From Azotobacter beijerinckii (GTDB taxonomy: Bacteria; Pseudomonadota; Gammaproteobacteria; Pseudomonadales; Pseudomonadaceae): DNA of 64,000 bases. Made by a program: the position numbers and the translations under genes. Positions within the stretch are counted from its first letter, which is position 1; the number at the start of each line of letters is the position of its first letter. Shown here in pieces: positions 27,038-40,677 of the stretch. Location: assembly GCF_900110885.1 (NCBI RefSeq), contig NZ_FOFJ01000004.1:1-64000 (forward strand), given 5' to 3'. The notes under the pieces were generated by a model that was not told the DNA's origin, ran no database searches, and saw nothing but the letters and a program-made list of their open reading frames with translations.

Positions 27038-28255
27038 ATGGCTGTCGGTCTTGGCCCTCTGCCCACCCTGCACCCGGTCCCCGGTTTCGAACTCGGCATT
27101 GCCTCCGCCGGCATCAAGCGCCCCGGGCGCAAGGATGTGGTGGTGATGCGCTGCGCCGAAGGCTCCACGGTTGCCGGGGTGTTCACCCTCAATGCCTTCT
27201 GCGCGGCACCGGTGATCCTCGCCAAGCAGCGCGTGCAGGGCCCCGTGCGCTACCTGCTGACCAATACCGGCAACGCCAATGCCGGCACCGGCGAGCCGGG
27301 CCTTCAGGCGGCCGCGCGCACCTGTCTGCGGCTGGCCGAGCTGGCTGGCGTGGCGGAGGCGGCGGTGCTGCCGTTCTCCACCGGGGTGATCGGCGAACCC
27401 CTGCCGGTGGAGAAGATCGAGGCCGCGCTGCCGGCCGCCCTGGCCGATCTCAAGGCCGACAACTGGGCGATCGCCGCCGAAGGCATCATGACCACCGACA
27501 CCCTGCCCAAGGGCGCCAGCCGGCAGTTCGTGCATGACGGGGTGACCGTCACCGTCACCGGCATCTCCAAGGGTGCCGGGATGATCCGTCCGAACATGGC
27601 CACCATGCTCGGCTACATCGCCACCGACGCCAGGGTCGTCCAGCCGGTGCTGCAGGACCTGTTGCGCGATGCGGCGAACAAGTCCTTCAACCGCATCACC
27701 ATCGACGGCGATACCTCCACCAACGATTGCTGCATGCTGGTCGCCACCGGCCAGGCGGCGCTGCCGGAAATTCGCGAAGCGAAGGGCGAGCTGTTCGCCA
27801 AGCTGAAGCAGGCGGTGTTCGAGGTGAGCATGGAAGTGGCCCAGGCCATCGTCCGCGACGGCGAAGGCGCGACCAAGTTCGTCACCGTGCAGGTCAACGG
27901 CGGCGCCACCTATCAGGAGTGTCTGGACGTCGGCTACGCCGTGGCCCACTCGCCGCTGATCAAGACTGCGCTGTTCGCCTCCGACCCGAACTGGGGGCGC
28001 ATCCTCGCCGCCGTCGGCCGCGCCGGCGTGCCGCAGCTCGACGTGAGCCGGATCGACGTCTTCCTCGGCAAGGTTTGCATCGCCAGGCAGGGCGGCCGTG
28101 CACCGACCTACACCGAGGAGCAGGGCGCCGCGGTGATGGCCGAGGCGGAGATCGGCATCCGCATCGAGCTGGGCCGGGGCGACTGCAGCGAAACCATCTG
28201 GACCACCGACCTGTCCCACGAGTACGTGAAGATCAACGCCGAGTACCGGACGTAA
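27038..28255 (+). CDS. argJ: Glutamate N-acetyltransferase / amino-acid acetyltransferase ArgJ
   Basis: This is a 405-aa enzyme of the cyclic arginine pathway. It transfers acetyl from N-acetylornithine to glutamate and may also use acetyl-CoA. The self-cleavage site PNMATML, with Thr as the N-terminal nucleophile of the beta chain, lies in [29 protein letters not shown] and the C-terminal [14 protein letters not shown] are typical. AAGGAG precedes ATG 27038. Confidence 0.95.
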   Translation: MAVGLGPLPTLHPVPGFELGIASAGIKRPGRKDVVVMRCAEGSTVAGVFTLNAFCAAPVILAKQRVQGPVRYLLTNTGNANAGTGEPGLQAAARTCLRLAELAGVAEAAVLPFSTGVIGEPLPVEKIEAALPAALADLKADNWAIAAEGIMTTDTLPKGASRQFVHDGVTVTVTGISKGAGMIRPNMATMLGYIATDARVVQPVLQDLLRDAANKSFNRITIDGDTSTNDCCMLVATGQAALPEIREAKGELFAKLKQAVFEVSMEVAQAIVRDGEGATKFVTVQVNGGATYQECLDVGYAVAHSPLIKTALFASDPNWGRILAAVGRAGVPQLDVSRIDVFLGKVCIARQGGRAPTYTEEQGAAVMAEAEIGIRIELGRGDCSETIWTTDLSHEYVKINAEYRT

Positions 28256-28273
28256 GCGCCGCCTCGCGCCACC

Positions 28274-28319
28274 GGCTGCGGGCTTCCGGCGGCACTCGCA
28301 CCGCGAGCGGCCCGCAGCC
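28274..28319. repeat. Nested inverted repeat upstream of the GST gene
   Basis: Ten-base arms GGCTGCGGGC (28274-28283) and GCCCGCAGCC (28310-28319) are exact complements. They enclose a smaller CTCGC/GCGAG hairpin. The 3' arm abuts the AAGGAGA ribosome-binding site of the following gene, so the structure could act as a weak terminator for argJ or as a translation control. There is no T run. Confidence 0.5.
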
Positions 28320-28331
28320 AAGGAGACTGCC

Positions 28332-28976
28332 ATGTCCCTGACCCTGATCATCGGTAACAAGAACTACTCCTCCTGGTCGATGCGCGCCGCCCTGGTGCTG
28401 GAGCTGACCGAGGAGCCCTATACGGAAGTGCGGATTCCCCTGTATCAGCAGGCGAGTCGCGCCCGCCTGCTGAGTCATTCGCCGACCGGCAAGGTGCCGG
28501 TGCTGCTGACCGAGGAGGGGCCGATCTGGGACTCTCTGGCAATCGCCGAGTATCTGGCCGAAACCTACGGTGAGTGTCATCTCTGGCCGCGCGGCGAATA
28601 CGCGCGAGCCGTGGCACGCTCGGTGTGTGCCGAGATGCACAGCGGCTTTGCCGCGCTGCGCAGCCACCTGCCGATGGACCTCCGGCGTCAGCCGAAACCG
28701 CTGGCACAGGCGCTGCCGGCGGCCGTGCAGGAGGATATCGGCCGCATCTGCGCGCTCTGGGCCGATTGCCGGCAGCGCTTCGGTGCGGACGGTGCCTTCC
28801 TGTTCGGCCATGCCGGCATCGCCGATGCCTTCTACGCGCCGGTGGCGGCACGTCTGCGTGGCTATGCCGTGGCCCTGCCGGAGCCGGCGGCGGCCTATGT
28901 TGAAACCCTCTACCAGTGGCCGGCCTTCCAGCGTTGGTACCAGGCGGCCCTGCAGGAATCGGAGACGATCGAATGA
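28332..28976 (+). CDS. Glutathione S-transferase family protein
   Basis: This 214-aa protein has a thioredoxin-like N-terminal domain starting LTLIIGNKNYSSWSMRAAL. The SSWS segment is the GST active-site region, and GKVPVLLTEEG carries the cis-Pro of the fold. An all-alpha C-terminal domain follows. It resembles YfcF/MAAI-like GSTs of proteobacteria, and the substrate is unknown. AAGGAGA precedes ATG 28332, and the ATGA junction couples it to the MutT-ThiE gene. Confidence 0.85.
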   Translation: MSLTLIIGNKNYSSWSMRAALVLELTEEPYTEVRIPLYQQASRARLLSHSPTGKVPVLLTEEGPIWDSLAIAEYLAETYGECHLWPRGEYARAVARSVCAEMHSGFAALRSHLPMDLRRQPKPLAQALPAAVQEDIGRICALWADCRQRFGADGAFLFGHAGIADAFYAPVAARLRGYAVALPEPAAAYVETLYQWPAFQRWYQAALQESETIE

Positions 28977-29914
28977 AGCGTGTGCATGTCGCGGCGGCGG
29001 TGATCCGCGGCGCCGATGGTCGGGTGCTGATCGCCAGGCGACCCGAGGACAAGCATCAGGGCGGCCTCTGGGAGTTCCCCGGCGGCAAGGTCGAGGCGGG
29101 CGAGGCGGTCGAGGCCGCCCTGGCCCGCGAGCTGGAGGAGGAATTGGGCATCCGCGTGACTGCTGCCAGGCCGCTGATCCAGATACGCCACGACTATCCC
29201 GACCAGTGCGTGCTGCTGGATGTCTGGGAGGTTGGCGCCTTCGCCGGCGAGCCCCATGGCGCCGAAGGTCAGGCGCTGGCCTGGGTCGCTCCGCGGCAGT
29301 TGTCGGAGTATGAGTTTCCCGCCGCCAATTATCCGATCGTCGCCGCTGCCCGGCTGCCCGAGCGCTATCTGATCACGCCGGACAATCTCTCTTCGCAGGC
29401 GCTGCTGCAGGGCCTGCGGGCTGCCTTGGACGGCGGTATCCGTCTGGTCCAGCTACGCGCGCCGAACATGTACGATCCCGAATACCGCGACCTGGCGGTC
29501 GACGTGCAGGGACTCTGTGCCGGACGGGCACAACTGATGCTCAAGGGGCCGCTGGAGTGGCTCGGCGATTTCCCAGCCGCCGGCTGGCACCTGACCGCCC
29601 GCCAGCTGCGCGAATACGCTGCCAAGGGCCGGCCCTTCCCGGCCGAGCGCTGGCTGGCGGCCTCCTGCCACGATGCCGAGGAGCTGGCCCTGGCCGCGCA
29701 GATGGGGGTGGATTTCGTCACCCTGTCGCCGGTCGAGGCCACCCGCAGCCATCCCGAGGCCAGCCCCCTGGGGTGGGAACAGGCCACCGAGCTGCTGCAG
29801 GGTTTCGATCGCCCGGCATTCCTGCTCGGCGGGCTCGCCAGCCAGGATCTGGCACGCGCCTGGCGGGCCGGCGCCCAGGGTATCGCCGGCATCCGCGGGT
29901 TCTGGCCAGACTGA
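28973..29914 (+). CDS. mutT: Nudix hydrolase MutT fused to a ThiE-like domain
   Basis: This is a 313-aa two-domain protein. Residues 1-130 are a MutT Nudix hydrolase with a complete Nudix box (GGKVEAGEAVEAAL then RELEEELGI), which hydrolyses 8-oxo-dGTP. Residues from about 135 onward (ITPDNLSSQALLQGLRAAL) form a TIM-barrel domain like thiamine-phosphate synthase ThiE, ending GGLASQDLARAWRAGAQGIAGIRGF. This fusion is common in pseudomonads. The ThiE part lacks an obvious full catalytic set, and its role is uncertain. Its TGA abuts the stop of the convergent ATR gene with no spacer. Confidence 0.9.
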   Translation: MKRVHVAAAVIRGADGRVLIARRPEDKHQGGLWEFPGGKVEAGEAVEAALARELEEELGIRVTAARPLIQIRHDYPDQCVLLDVWEVGAFAGEPHGAEGQALAWVAPRQLSEYEFPAANYPIVAAARLPERYLITPDNLSSQALLQGLRAALDGGIRLVQLRAPNMYDPEYRDLAVDVQGLCAGRAQLMLKGPLEWLGDFPAAGWHLTARQLREYAAKGRPFPAERWLAASCHDAEELALAAQMGVDFVTLSPVEATRSHPEASPLGWEQATELLQGFDRPAFLLGGLASQDLARAWRAGAQGIAGIRGFWPD

Positions 29915-30493
29915 TCAGCCTGTCGGGCTGGCGGTCTGCCAGATGATTTCCGCCCGGCCTTGGCGGCGGGCGATCAGCCGTGCGGCGACGAACAGCAGGT
30001 CGGAGAGCCGGTTGAGGTAGGCGAGGAGTTCCGGGCGCAGCGCTTCGAGGGCGTTCAACTGCTGGCAGCGCCGCTCGGCGCTACGTGCCTGACTACGGCA
30101 GACATGGGCCAGGGCGATCAACCGCGAGCCGCCGGGCAGGATGAAGTCCCGCAGGGGCCCCAGTTCCGCGTTCCAGCGGTCGATGGCCGCCTCGAGGCGG
30201 GCGATCTCGCCCGCTTCGAGAGCCTGGTAGGCGGGCATTGCCAGTTCGCCGCCGAGATCGAACAGGCGGTGCTGGCAGGGTGCCAGGATTTCGCTCAGTT
30301 CGGTGAGTCCGGGCCAGCGCTCTTGGTGCTCGTCCAGCTCGGCGAGCAGCAGGCCGAGCTGGCTGTTCAGACTGTCCACCTCGCCTATGGCTTCCACCCG
30401 GGGATGGTCCTTGGCTACCCGGCGGCCGTCGGCCAGGCCGGTTTCGCCGGCATCGCCGGTGCGCGTGTAGATCTTCGAGAGTCGGTTGCCCAT
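29915..30493 (-). CDS. PduO-type cob(I)alamin adenosyltransferase
   Basis: This 192-aa protein is an ATP:cob(I)alamin adenosyltransferase of the trimeric PduO/MMAB family. The N-terminal ATP site KIYTRTGDAGETGLADG is intact, as are EAIGEVDSLNSQLG and RSQARSAERR followed by YLNRLSDLLF. It makes adenosylcobalamin. It is last in a minus-strand set with the sensor kinase and panE. No cobalamin riboswitch is seen. Confidence 0.92.
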   Translation of the reverse strand: MGNRLSKIYTRTGDAGETGLADGRRVAKDHPRVEAIGEVDSLNSQLGLLLAELDEHQERWPGLTELSEILAPCQHRLFDLGGELAMPAYQALEAGEIARLEAAIDRWNAELGPLRDFILPGGSRLIALAHVCRSQARSAERRCQQLNALEALRPELLAYLNRLSDLLFVAARLIARRQGRAEIIWQTASPTG

Positions 30494-30520
30494 GACTGTC
30501 CGTACCTTGCAGAAAATGGG

Positions 30521-32536
<2,016 letters not shown>

Positions 32537-32581
32537 GGGCACCACGCGGCAGGGGAGTGAGCGGGCAGGTTAGCGCGGGCT

Positions 32582-33610
<1,029 letters not shown>

Positions 33611-33611
33611 T

Positions 33612-33617
33612 TATAAT
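33612..33617 (+). promoter_or_regulatory. Possible -10 box for yajQ
   Basis: A consensus TATAAT stands about 72 bases upstream of the yajQ start in the panE-yajQ divergent spacer. No good -35 hexamer lies at 16-18 bp spacing, so the call is tentative. Confidence 0.4.
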
Positions 33618-33688
33618 AAGCGGCCATTTCAACCGTCAAGCCAGGCGCCCGCCGCGATGCCGGCCGCGCCCTAAACTGGAGGAATTCC

Positions 33689-34168
33689 ATGCCCTCGTTC
33701 GACGTGGTGTCCGAACTGGACAAGCACGAAGTCACCAATGCCATCGACAATGCGATCAAAGAGCTGGACCGTCGCTACGACCTGCGCGGCAAAGGTAGCT
33801 TTGAGTTCAAGGAGAAGACGGTCACCCTGACCGCCGAGGCCGACTTCATGCTCGAGCAGATGATCGAGATCCTCAAGCTGGCCCTGATCAAGCGCAAGAT
33901 CGATATCCAGTGCCTGGAGTACAAGGATCCCTACGCCTCGGGCAAGGTGGTCAAGCAGGAAGTGGACCTGCGCGAAGGTATCGACAAGGAGCTGGCGAAG
34001 AAGATCGTCGCGCTGATCAAGGACGCCAAGCTCAAGGTGCAGGCGGCGATCCAGGGTGAGCAGGTGCGCGTTACCGGCAAGAAGCGCGACGACCTGCAGG
34101 AGGCCATCGCGCTGCTGCGTACCCAGGAGCTGGGCATGCCGCTGCAGTTCGACAACTTCCGCGACTGA
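33689..34168 (+). CDS. yajQ: YajQ family nucleotide-binding protein (UPF0234)
   Basis: This is a 159-aa protein with two ferredoxin-like folds. Family signatures are [15 protein letters not shown] at the start, [12 protein letters not shown] and the C-terminal PLQFDNFRD. Members bind nucleotides, and a Xanthomonas homologue binds cyclic di-GMP and acts as a transcriptional co-regulator. Whether this one does is unknown. GGAGG precedes the ATG. Confidence 0.95.
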   Translation: MPSFDVVSELDKHEVTNAIDNAIKELDRRYDLRGKGSFEFKEKTVTLTAEADFMLEQMIEILKLALIKRKIDIQCLEYKDPYASGKVVKQEVDLREGIDKELAKKIVALIKDAKLKVQAAIQGEQVRVTGKKRDDLQEAIALLRTQELGMPLQFDNFRD

Positions 34169-34251
34169 CCCGCTCAGGGCCTCGGGACGCCGTGGCCTGT
34201 GCAACCGCTCCGCTCAGGCCGGGGCGATTGCATTGGCGATCGGACCGCGGG

Positions 34252-35799
34252 TCAGGAGCGCTCGGTCACGGCATCGCCGTCTTCCAGGGGCTCGGGGCCG
34301 AGCGGCTGCTGCCGCGACTGCCAGAGAATCAGCAGCAGGGTCGGTACGCCGAGCAAGGCGGTGAACAGGAAGAACTGGCCGTAGCCGTGCTTTTCCACCA
34401 GTACGCCGGAATAGCCGCCGATCAGCCGTGGCAGCAGCAGCATGATCGAGCTGAGCAGGGCGTACTGGGTGGCGGAGAACTTCAGGCTGGTCAGGCTCGA
34501 CAGGTAGGCGACGAAGGCCGAAGTGGCCAGGCCGGAGCTGAAGTTGTCGCAGGAGATGGTCACTATCAGCATTTCGAGATTGGCCCCCATGCTGGTCAGC
34601 ATGAGGAACAACAGGTTGGTGGCGGCAGAGGCTGCGCCACCGATGAAGAGGATCGGCAGGATGCCGAAGCGGACGATCAGCAGGCCGCCGAAGCCGGCGC
34701 CGAGCAGGGTCATGATCAGGCCGAACAGCTTGCTGACGCTGGCGATCTGGTCCTTGCTGAAGCCTTGGTCGATGTAGAACACGTTGGCCATCACGCCGAG
34801 CACCGTATCCGACAGCCGATAGGTGGCGATCAGGCCGAGCAGCAGCAAGGCCTGCCAGCGATAGCGATGGATGAAGTCGCTGATCGGAGTCAGCACCGGC
34901 GCCAGGCTGCGCCGGCCCATGGTCGACAGGCACAGGGTGGTGAGGATGAGGTAGAGCAGGAAGCGCAGGAAGGCGCGGTCCTCGCCGATCAGCTCGACCA
35001 CGCCCATGCGGCCCTGCAGCACCAGCAGGATGTCGCTGTTGTAGAGCTGGGTGAAGGTCGCCGGTACCGAGACCATCAGCACGATCAGCACCAGGATCGA
35101 CAGCATCTGGTGGTTGAAGCTGTAGCGCGCCGCCTCTTGCTGGGTCTGCAGCGGTACCGACGGCTCGCGCATCAGCAGGGTGGTGCTCATGCCGGGCAGC
35201 ATCAGCAGGGCGAACAGCAGATAGGTGGAGGTCCAGGCGGCGGGCTTGTAGAACTCGCTGGTGGAGCCGAACCAGTCGGCGAAATACAGGGCGCCGGCGG
35301 TGGCCAGCAGGGCGGATACCCGGTAGCCGGCCATGTAGCTGGCGGCCAGGGCGGCCTGGCGGCTGCCTTCGGCGATTTCCAGACGGTAGGCGTCTACCGC
35401 GATGTCCTGGGTGGCCGAGGCGAAAGCGACCAGCACGGCCAGGGCGATCAGCCAGGGCAGGCTCTGCTGCGGATCGCACAGGGCCATCCCGGCCAGTCCC
35501 ACGGTGACCAGTGCCTGTGACAGCAGCAGCCAGGAGCGCCGCCGGCCGAGACGGCCGAGCAGCGGCAGGCGCCACTGGTCGAGCAGGGGCGCCCATATCC
35601 ATTTGAAGGCGTAGGCCAGGCCGATCAGGCTGGCGTAGCCGATGGTTTGACGGGCGACGCCGGCTTCGCGCAGCCAGACCGACAGGGTGGAGAACACCAG
35701 CATGTACGGCAGGCCGGCGGCAAAGCCAAGCAGCAACAGGGCCAGGGTGGCGGGGCTGGCATAGGCGGCGAGGGCATCGCGCCAAGGTTTATGGGACAT
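34252..35799 (-). CDS. ampG: Muropeptide permease AmpG
   Basis: This is a 515-aa major-facilitator transporter with about 12-14 helices that imports GlcNAc-anhydromuramyl peptides for wall recycling. The N-terminal LGFAAGLPYMLVFSTLSVWL and the loop AYAFKWIWAPLLDQ are AmpG hallmarks. The start is ATG 35799 (MSHKPWRDALAAY). The frame open to 35871 overlaps the upstream gene. It overlaps the alkyltransferase-like gene by 11 bases, so the two are coupled. In pseudomonads AmpG feeds the AmpR/AmpC beta-lactamase circuit. Confidence 0.93.
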   Translation of the reverse strand: MSHKPWRDALAAYASPATLALLLLGFAAGLPYMLVFSTLSVWLREAGVARQTIGYASLIGLAYAFKWIWAPLLDQWRLPLLGRLGRRRSWLLLSQALVTVGLAGMALCDPQQSLPWLIALAVLVAFASATQDIAVDAYRLEIAEGSRQAALAASYMAGYRVSALLATAGALYFADWFGSTSEFYKPAAWTSTYLLFALLMLPGMSTTLLMREPSVPLQTQQEAARYSFNHQMLSILVLIVLMVSVPATFTQLYNSDILLVLQGRMGVVELIGEDRAFLRFLLYLILTTLCLSTMGRRSLAPVLTPISDFIHRYRWQALLLLGLIATYRLSDTVLGVMANVFYIDQGFSKDQIASVSKLFGLIMTLLGAGFGGLLIVRFGILPILFIGGAASAATNLLFLMLTSMGANLEMLIVTISCDNFSSGLATSAFVAYLSSLTSLKFSATQYALLSSIMLLLPRLIGGYSGVLVEKHGYGQFFLFTALLGVPTLLLILWQSRQQPLGPEPLEDGDAVTERS

Positions 35800-36202
35800 G
35801 GGGCTTCGCGGTGTCGTGCAAAGGGCGCACTCTAACCGCAGCGCCATTCGGACGCCAGCCGTGCCGGCCAATATCCACGCGATTGTCGCGAACGGTCAGC
35901 CCCTCCGCGCGCAGGCGGGCGCGCTGCTCGTCACCGGCGGGGCTGCCCGCCGGCAGACTGAGGCGGCCCTCGGCGGCGACCACGCGGTGCCAGGGCAGGC
36001 CGGTGTCTGCCGGCAATTGCGCGAGGATGCGGCCGACCCAGCGGGCGGCCCGGCCGAGTCCGGCCAGTTCGGCCAGTTGTCCGTAGCCCACCACCTGGCC
36101 GGCCGGCACCTGGGCCAGGGTCTGGTACAGGGCCTGCCGGCGGTCGGCGGCGTGCTCCGGGGCGGATTCGAAGGGGTGACTGGGTACGTTGGTGGGAGGC
36201 AT
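35789..36202 (-). CDS. Alkyltransferase-like protein (ATL), cysteine-less MGMT homologue
   Basis: This is a 137-aa protein with only the C-terminal DNA-binding and active-site domain of O6-alkylguanine-DNA alkyltransferases. The motif PCHRV of true enzymes is replaced by PWHRVV, so the acceptor cysteine is Trp. Such ATL proteins bind alkylated guanine and hand it to nucleotide-excision repair. The arginine-finger region VGYGQLAELAGLGRAARWVG is present. The start is ATG 36202. The frame open to 36319 invades the SDR gene. Confidence 0.88.
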   Translation of the reverse strand: MPPTNVPSHPFESAPEHAADRRQALYQTLAQVPAGQVVGYGQLAELAGLGRAARWVGRILAQLPADTGLPWHRVVAAEGRLSLPAGSPAGDEQRARLRAEGLTVRDNRVDIGRHGWRPNGAAVRVRPLHDTAKPHVP

Positions 36203-36242
36203 CGGGGGAACGGCTCCGGGGCTTTGCCAGGAGCCTGCCATT

Positions 36243-37001
36243 CTACAGGCGCAGTCCGCCATCCAGTTCGAGAATGCGGCCGGTGAAATAGTCGTTCTCG
36301 AAGATGAAGGTCGCGGCATGGGCGATTTCCGCAGGCTTGCCCATGCGTTTGAGCGGAATGCCGGCGGTCATCTTGTCCAGCGCCTCGGGGCGCATGCTGG
36401 CGGTCATCTCGGTTTCGATGAAGCCAGGGGCGATGGCTGCGACGCGGATGCCATAGCGGGCCAGTTCCTTGGCCCAGACCACGGTGTCGGCTGCCACCCC
36501 GGCCTTGGCTGCCGAGTAGTTGGCTTGGCCCATGTTGCCGGCTCGGGAAATGGATGAGATGTTGACGATTGCGCCACGGTTGCCCAGTTCGATCATCTTC
36601 GCTGCCACTTCCCGTGTGCAGAGGAATACGCCGGTCAGGTTGACGTCGATCACCGCCTGCCACTGGGCCAGGCTCAGCGTACTTAGTTCGCCATCCTTGA
36701 CCTTGACGGTCAGGCCGTCGCGAAGGATGCCGGCGTTGTTCACCAGGCCGTTGATCGCCCCGAAATCCTTCGCCACCTGGTCGACCATCTGCATGACCTG
36801 TTCCTCGTTGGCGATATTGCACAGATAGGCCCGTGCCTCGCCGCCGGCTGCCCGACAGGCCGCCACGGCGGCGTCGAGTTTTTCCGGGCTGAGATCGACC
36901 AGTGCCAGCCTTGCGCCCTTCGCCGCCAGATATTCGGCCATGGCCCGTCCCAACCCCTGACAACCCCCGGTGATGATGATGGTCTTGTCGTTCAGTTGCA
37001 T
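36243..37001 (-). CDS. Short-chain dehydrogenase/reductase (FabG-like)
   Basis: This is a 252-aa classical SDR. TGGCQGLGRAMAEYL is the cofactor-binding TGxxxGxG, NNAGIL the structural motif, and the catalytic set is Ser in NISSISRAG with YSAAK (Tyr and Lys). An Asp at the end of beta-2 (ALVDLS) suggests NAD(H) preference. It resembles FabG-like 3-oxoacyl reductases, but the locus is not a fatty-acid synthesis cluster, so the substrate is open. Confidence 0.88.
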   Translation of the reverse strand: MQLNDKTIIITGGCQGLGRAMAEYLAAKGARLALVDLSPEKLDAAVAACRAAGGEARAYLCNIANEEQVMQMVDQVAKDFGAINGLVNNAGILRDGLTVKVKDGELSTLSLAQWQAVIDVNLTGVFLCTREVAAKMIELGNRGAIVNISSISRAGNMGQANYSAAKAGVAADTVVWAKELARYGIRVAAIAPGFIETEMTASMRPEALDKMTAGIPLKRMGKPAEIAHAATFIFENDYFTGRILELDGGLRL

Positions 37002-37108
37002 CTGCTATCCCTCATTTGGGATGGATTCACTGTTGCCTTGCCGGTGCCATTAGTCGTTATGCTGGGCACCTGTCCACTACGGCGGATCTTCGGCGAGGAG
37101 TCATTAAG

Positions 37109-37846
37109 GTGAGCGTGAAGGTGAAGGACCTAAAGGATGCCCGGCAATTATTACTCAAAGAGTACCGCGGAGCGCTAGCAACCCTGTCCCAGAGCCTCCC
37201 TGGCTTTCCTTTCGGATCGGCGGTGCCCTACTGCCTGGATGCGACGGGCCGCCCGCTGATCCTGATCAGCCGGATCGCCCAGCACACCCGCAATCTCCAG
37301 GCCGACGGCAGGTGCTCGCTGCTGGTCGGCGAGCGAGGGGCACTCGACGTGCAGGCCACCGGACGCCTGACGCTCGTGGCCGAAGCCCGGCAGTTGCTGG
37401 ACGAAGCGCAGATCGAAGCTGCCGCCGCCCGCTACTACCGCTATTTCCCGGCCGCGCGCAACTATCATCGTGCCCACGACTTCGATTTCTGGGTGATGGA
37501 GCCGGTGCGCTGGCGTTTCATCGGTGGTTTCGGTTCGATCCACTGGTTGGAGGGGGTGGAACTGGCCAACCCCTTCGCCGGTGAGGTCGAAGCCGGTATG
37601 ATCGCGCACATGAACCGCGACCATGCCGAGGCTCTCGCCCACTATGTCGAGCTGGCCGGACTGCCCGTCGACGAGCCGGCGGAGATGGTCGGCATCGACA
37701 GCGAAGGTTTCCATCTGCGCATCGGCCAGGCGCTGTATTGGTTACCCTTGCCAACACCCTGTAACAATCCCGCCATGGTGCGCCAGGCTTTGGTACAGCT
37801 GGCCCACGCCGAGGTCTGGCCGGTCGCTGGGCTGGGCGACGCTTGA
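37109..37846 (+). CDS. HugZ-like FMN/heme-binding split-barrel protein with DUF2470
   Basis: This is a 245-aa protein. The N-terminal pyridoxamine-phosphate-oxidase-like split barrel (YRGALATLSQSLPGFPFGSAV through WVMEPVRWRFIGGFG) is followed by a C-terminal DUF2470 domain (IAHMNRDHAEALAHYVELAG). This architecture is typical of HugZ/HutZ heme-degrading proteins and related proteins of unknown substrate. GTG 37109 is preceded by GAGGAG. The open frame to 37016 is upstream leader. Confidence 0.8.
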   Translation: MSVKVKDLKDARQLLLKEYRGALATLSQSLPGFPFGSAVPYCLDATGRPLILISRIAQHTRNLQADGRCSLLVGERGALDVQATGRLTLVAEARQLLDEAQIEAAAARYYRYFPAARNYHRAHDFDFWVMEPVRWRFIGGFGSIHWLEGVELANPFAGEVEAGMIAHMNRDHAEALAHYVELAGLPVDEPAEMVGIDSEGFHLRIGQALYWLPLPTPCNNPAMVRQALVQLAHAEVWPVAGLGDA

Positions 37847-37914
37847 ATTGGCTGCGGGATGGACTCATTTAGTGTAGGAACCGGAAGGCGTCCTTCCGCC
37901 CGGGAAAACCATTG

Positions 37915-38382
37915 ATGCGTGCTTTTCTACTGCTGTTTCTGCTGTTCCCCCTGCTCGAACTGGCCGTGATGATCAAGGTCGGCTCGGCGATCGGCGTCCT
38001 GCCGACGTTGCTGCTGATCGTGCTCGGCGTGCTGGTGGGGGGGCTGGTGTTGCGTGTTGCTGGTGTGGCGACCGCTTGGCGCGCCCGCGAGCGGCTGGCC
38101 CGCGGCGAACTGCCGGAGCAGGAAGTGCTCGAAGGGTTGCTGATCGCCATCGGTGGCGGCCTGCTGCTGCTGCCAGGTTTCGTCAGTGATCTGCTGGCTG
38201 TGCCCTGCCTGCTGCCCTTCACCCGTCGCCTGTTGCTGGCTCGCCTGCGGCGGCGCGCCGAAGAGCAGGCGTTGCGCCAGCGGGCCTTCTTCGACGATCT
38301 GGCCGCCCGCTCCGGGCAGTCCCGCCCGGATGCCTCCCGGCCCAACGTTATCGAAGGCGAGTACGAGCGCCGGGACGACTGA
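37915..38382 (+). CDS. fxsA: FxsA family membrane protein
   Basis: This is a 155-aa inner-membrane protein with two to four hydrophobic segments (residues about 3-22, 28-48, 78-102). It contains the FxsA core FLLFPLLELAVMIKVGSAIG and LLLLPGFVSDLLA. In E. coli, FxsA overexpression relieves phage F exclusion by PifA, and its normal role is unknown. It sits directly upstream of groESL as in other gammaproteobacteria. ATG 37915 is used; TTG at 37912 is less likely. Confidence 0.88.
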   Translation: MRAFLLLFLLFPLLELAVMIKVGSAIGVLPTLLLIVLGVLVGGLVLRVAGVATAWRARERLARGELPEQEVLEGLLIAIGGGLLLLPGFVSDLLAVPCLLPFTRRLLLARLRRRAEEQALRQRAFFDDLAARSGQSRPDASRPNVIEGEYERRDD

Positions 38383-38397
38383 GTCGCTCCTTTCCTC

Positions 38398-38433
38398 AGC
38401 CCGATCCTGGGGCCTTTGCCCAAGGATCGGGCT
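38398..38433 (+). terminator. Stem-loop after fxsA, probable terminator
   Basis: Eleven-base arms AGCCCGATCCT (38398-38408) and AGGATCGGGCT (38423-38433) are exact complements with a 14-nt loop. The following sequence CCTTCTCC has only a weak T content, so termination may be inefficient or Rho-assisted. Confidence 0.6.
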
Positions 38434-38523
38434 CCTTCTCCGCGGTGCCGGTTCGGCTGGTTTCGCACGCCTTGCTTTTCCTCCACGCTGCACCCGGCAG
38501 AGTGAAAATTTTTCTCCGGTACC

Positions 38524-38552
38524 CTTGAAATGCCCTTGAGCGCCCACATCTA
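38524..38552 (+). promoter_or_regulatory. sigma32-type heat-shock promoter of groESL
   Basis: CTTGAAA at 38524-38530 matches the sigma32 -35 element, and CCCACATCTA from 38543 resembles its -10 (CCCCATnT), at 12-bp spacing. It lies about 145 bases upstream of groES. No CIRCE inverted repeat is seen. Confidence 0.65.
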
Positions 38553-38696
38553 GCGGTCACCGCAAGGTTCCTGTCGGACGACAGGCTGTCTTCTGCGGTC
38601 CCGCGCTGCGGGCCGCAACCGGCGATGCCGGCTTTTACCAACGGGCCGATGAAGGCATCGGTTGCTGAAACGATAGAAAACTAGGAGAGATCGACA

Positions 38697-38990
38697 ATGA
38701 AGCTTCGTCCTCTGCATGACCGCGTCGTGATTCGTCGCAGCGAAGAAGAAACCAAGACCGCAGGTGGCATCGTGCTGCCGGGTTCCGCTGCCGAGAAACC
38801 GAACCGTGGCGAAGTCGTCGCTGTCGGCACCGGTCGCGTGCTGGACAACGGCGAAGTCCGTCCGCTGGCCGTGAAGGTCGGTGACAAGGTGGTGTTCGGC
38901 CCCTATTCCGGCAACAACACCATCAAGGTCGATGGCGAAGATCTGCTGGTGATGGGCGAGAACGAAATCCTCGCCGTCGTCGAAGCCTGA
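38697..38990 (+). CDS. groES: Co-chaperonin GroES
   Basis: This is the 97-aa lid of the GroEL chamber. The start [18 protein letters not shown] and the mobile loop around [18 protein letters not shown], with the C-terminal [18 protein letters not shown], are typical. AGGAGA precedes the ATG. It is co-transcribed with groEL 46 bases downstream. Confidence 0.97.
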   Translation: MKLRPLHDRVVIRRSEEETKTAGGIVLPGSAAEKPNRGEVVAVGTGRVLDNGEVRPLAVKVGDKVVFGPYSGNNTIKVDGEDLLVMGENEILAVVEA

Positions 38991-39024
38991 TTCCCGCGAG
39001 TCTCCGTAGAAAATCCAAGATTGA

Positions 39025-40677
<1,653 letters not shown>

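Noticed and set aside
34192..35520. Plus-strand open frame of about 440 codons opposite ampG
   Set aside because: Gln/Gly/Ala-rich antisense shadow of a membrane transporter gene, without motif or start signal.
38383..38696. CIRCE-type HrcA operator upstream of groES
   Set aside because: No TTAGCACTC-type inverted repeat is present. A sigma32-like promoter explains heat control better.
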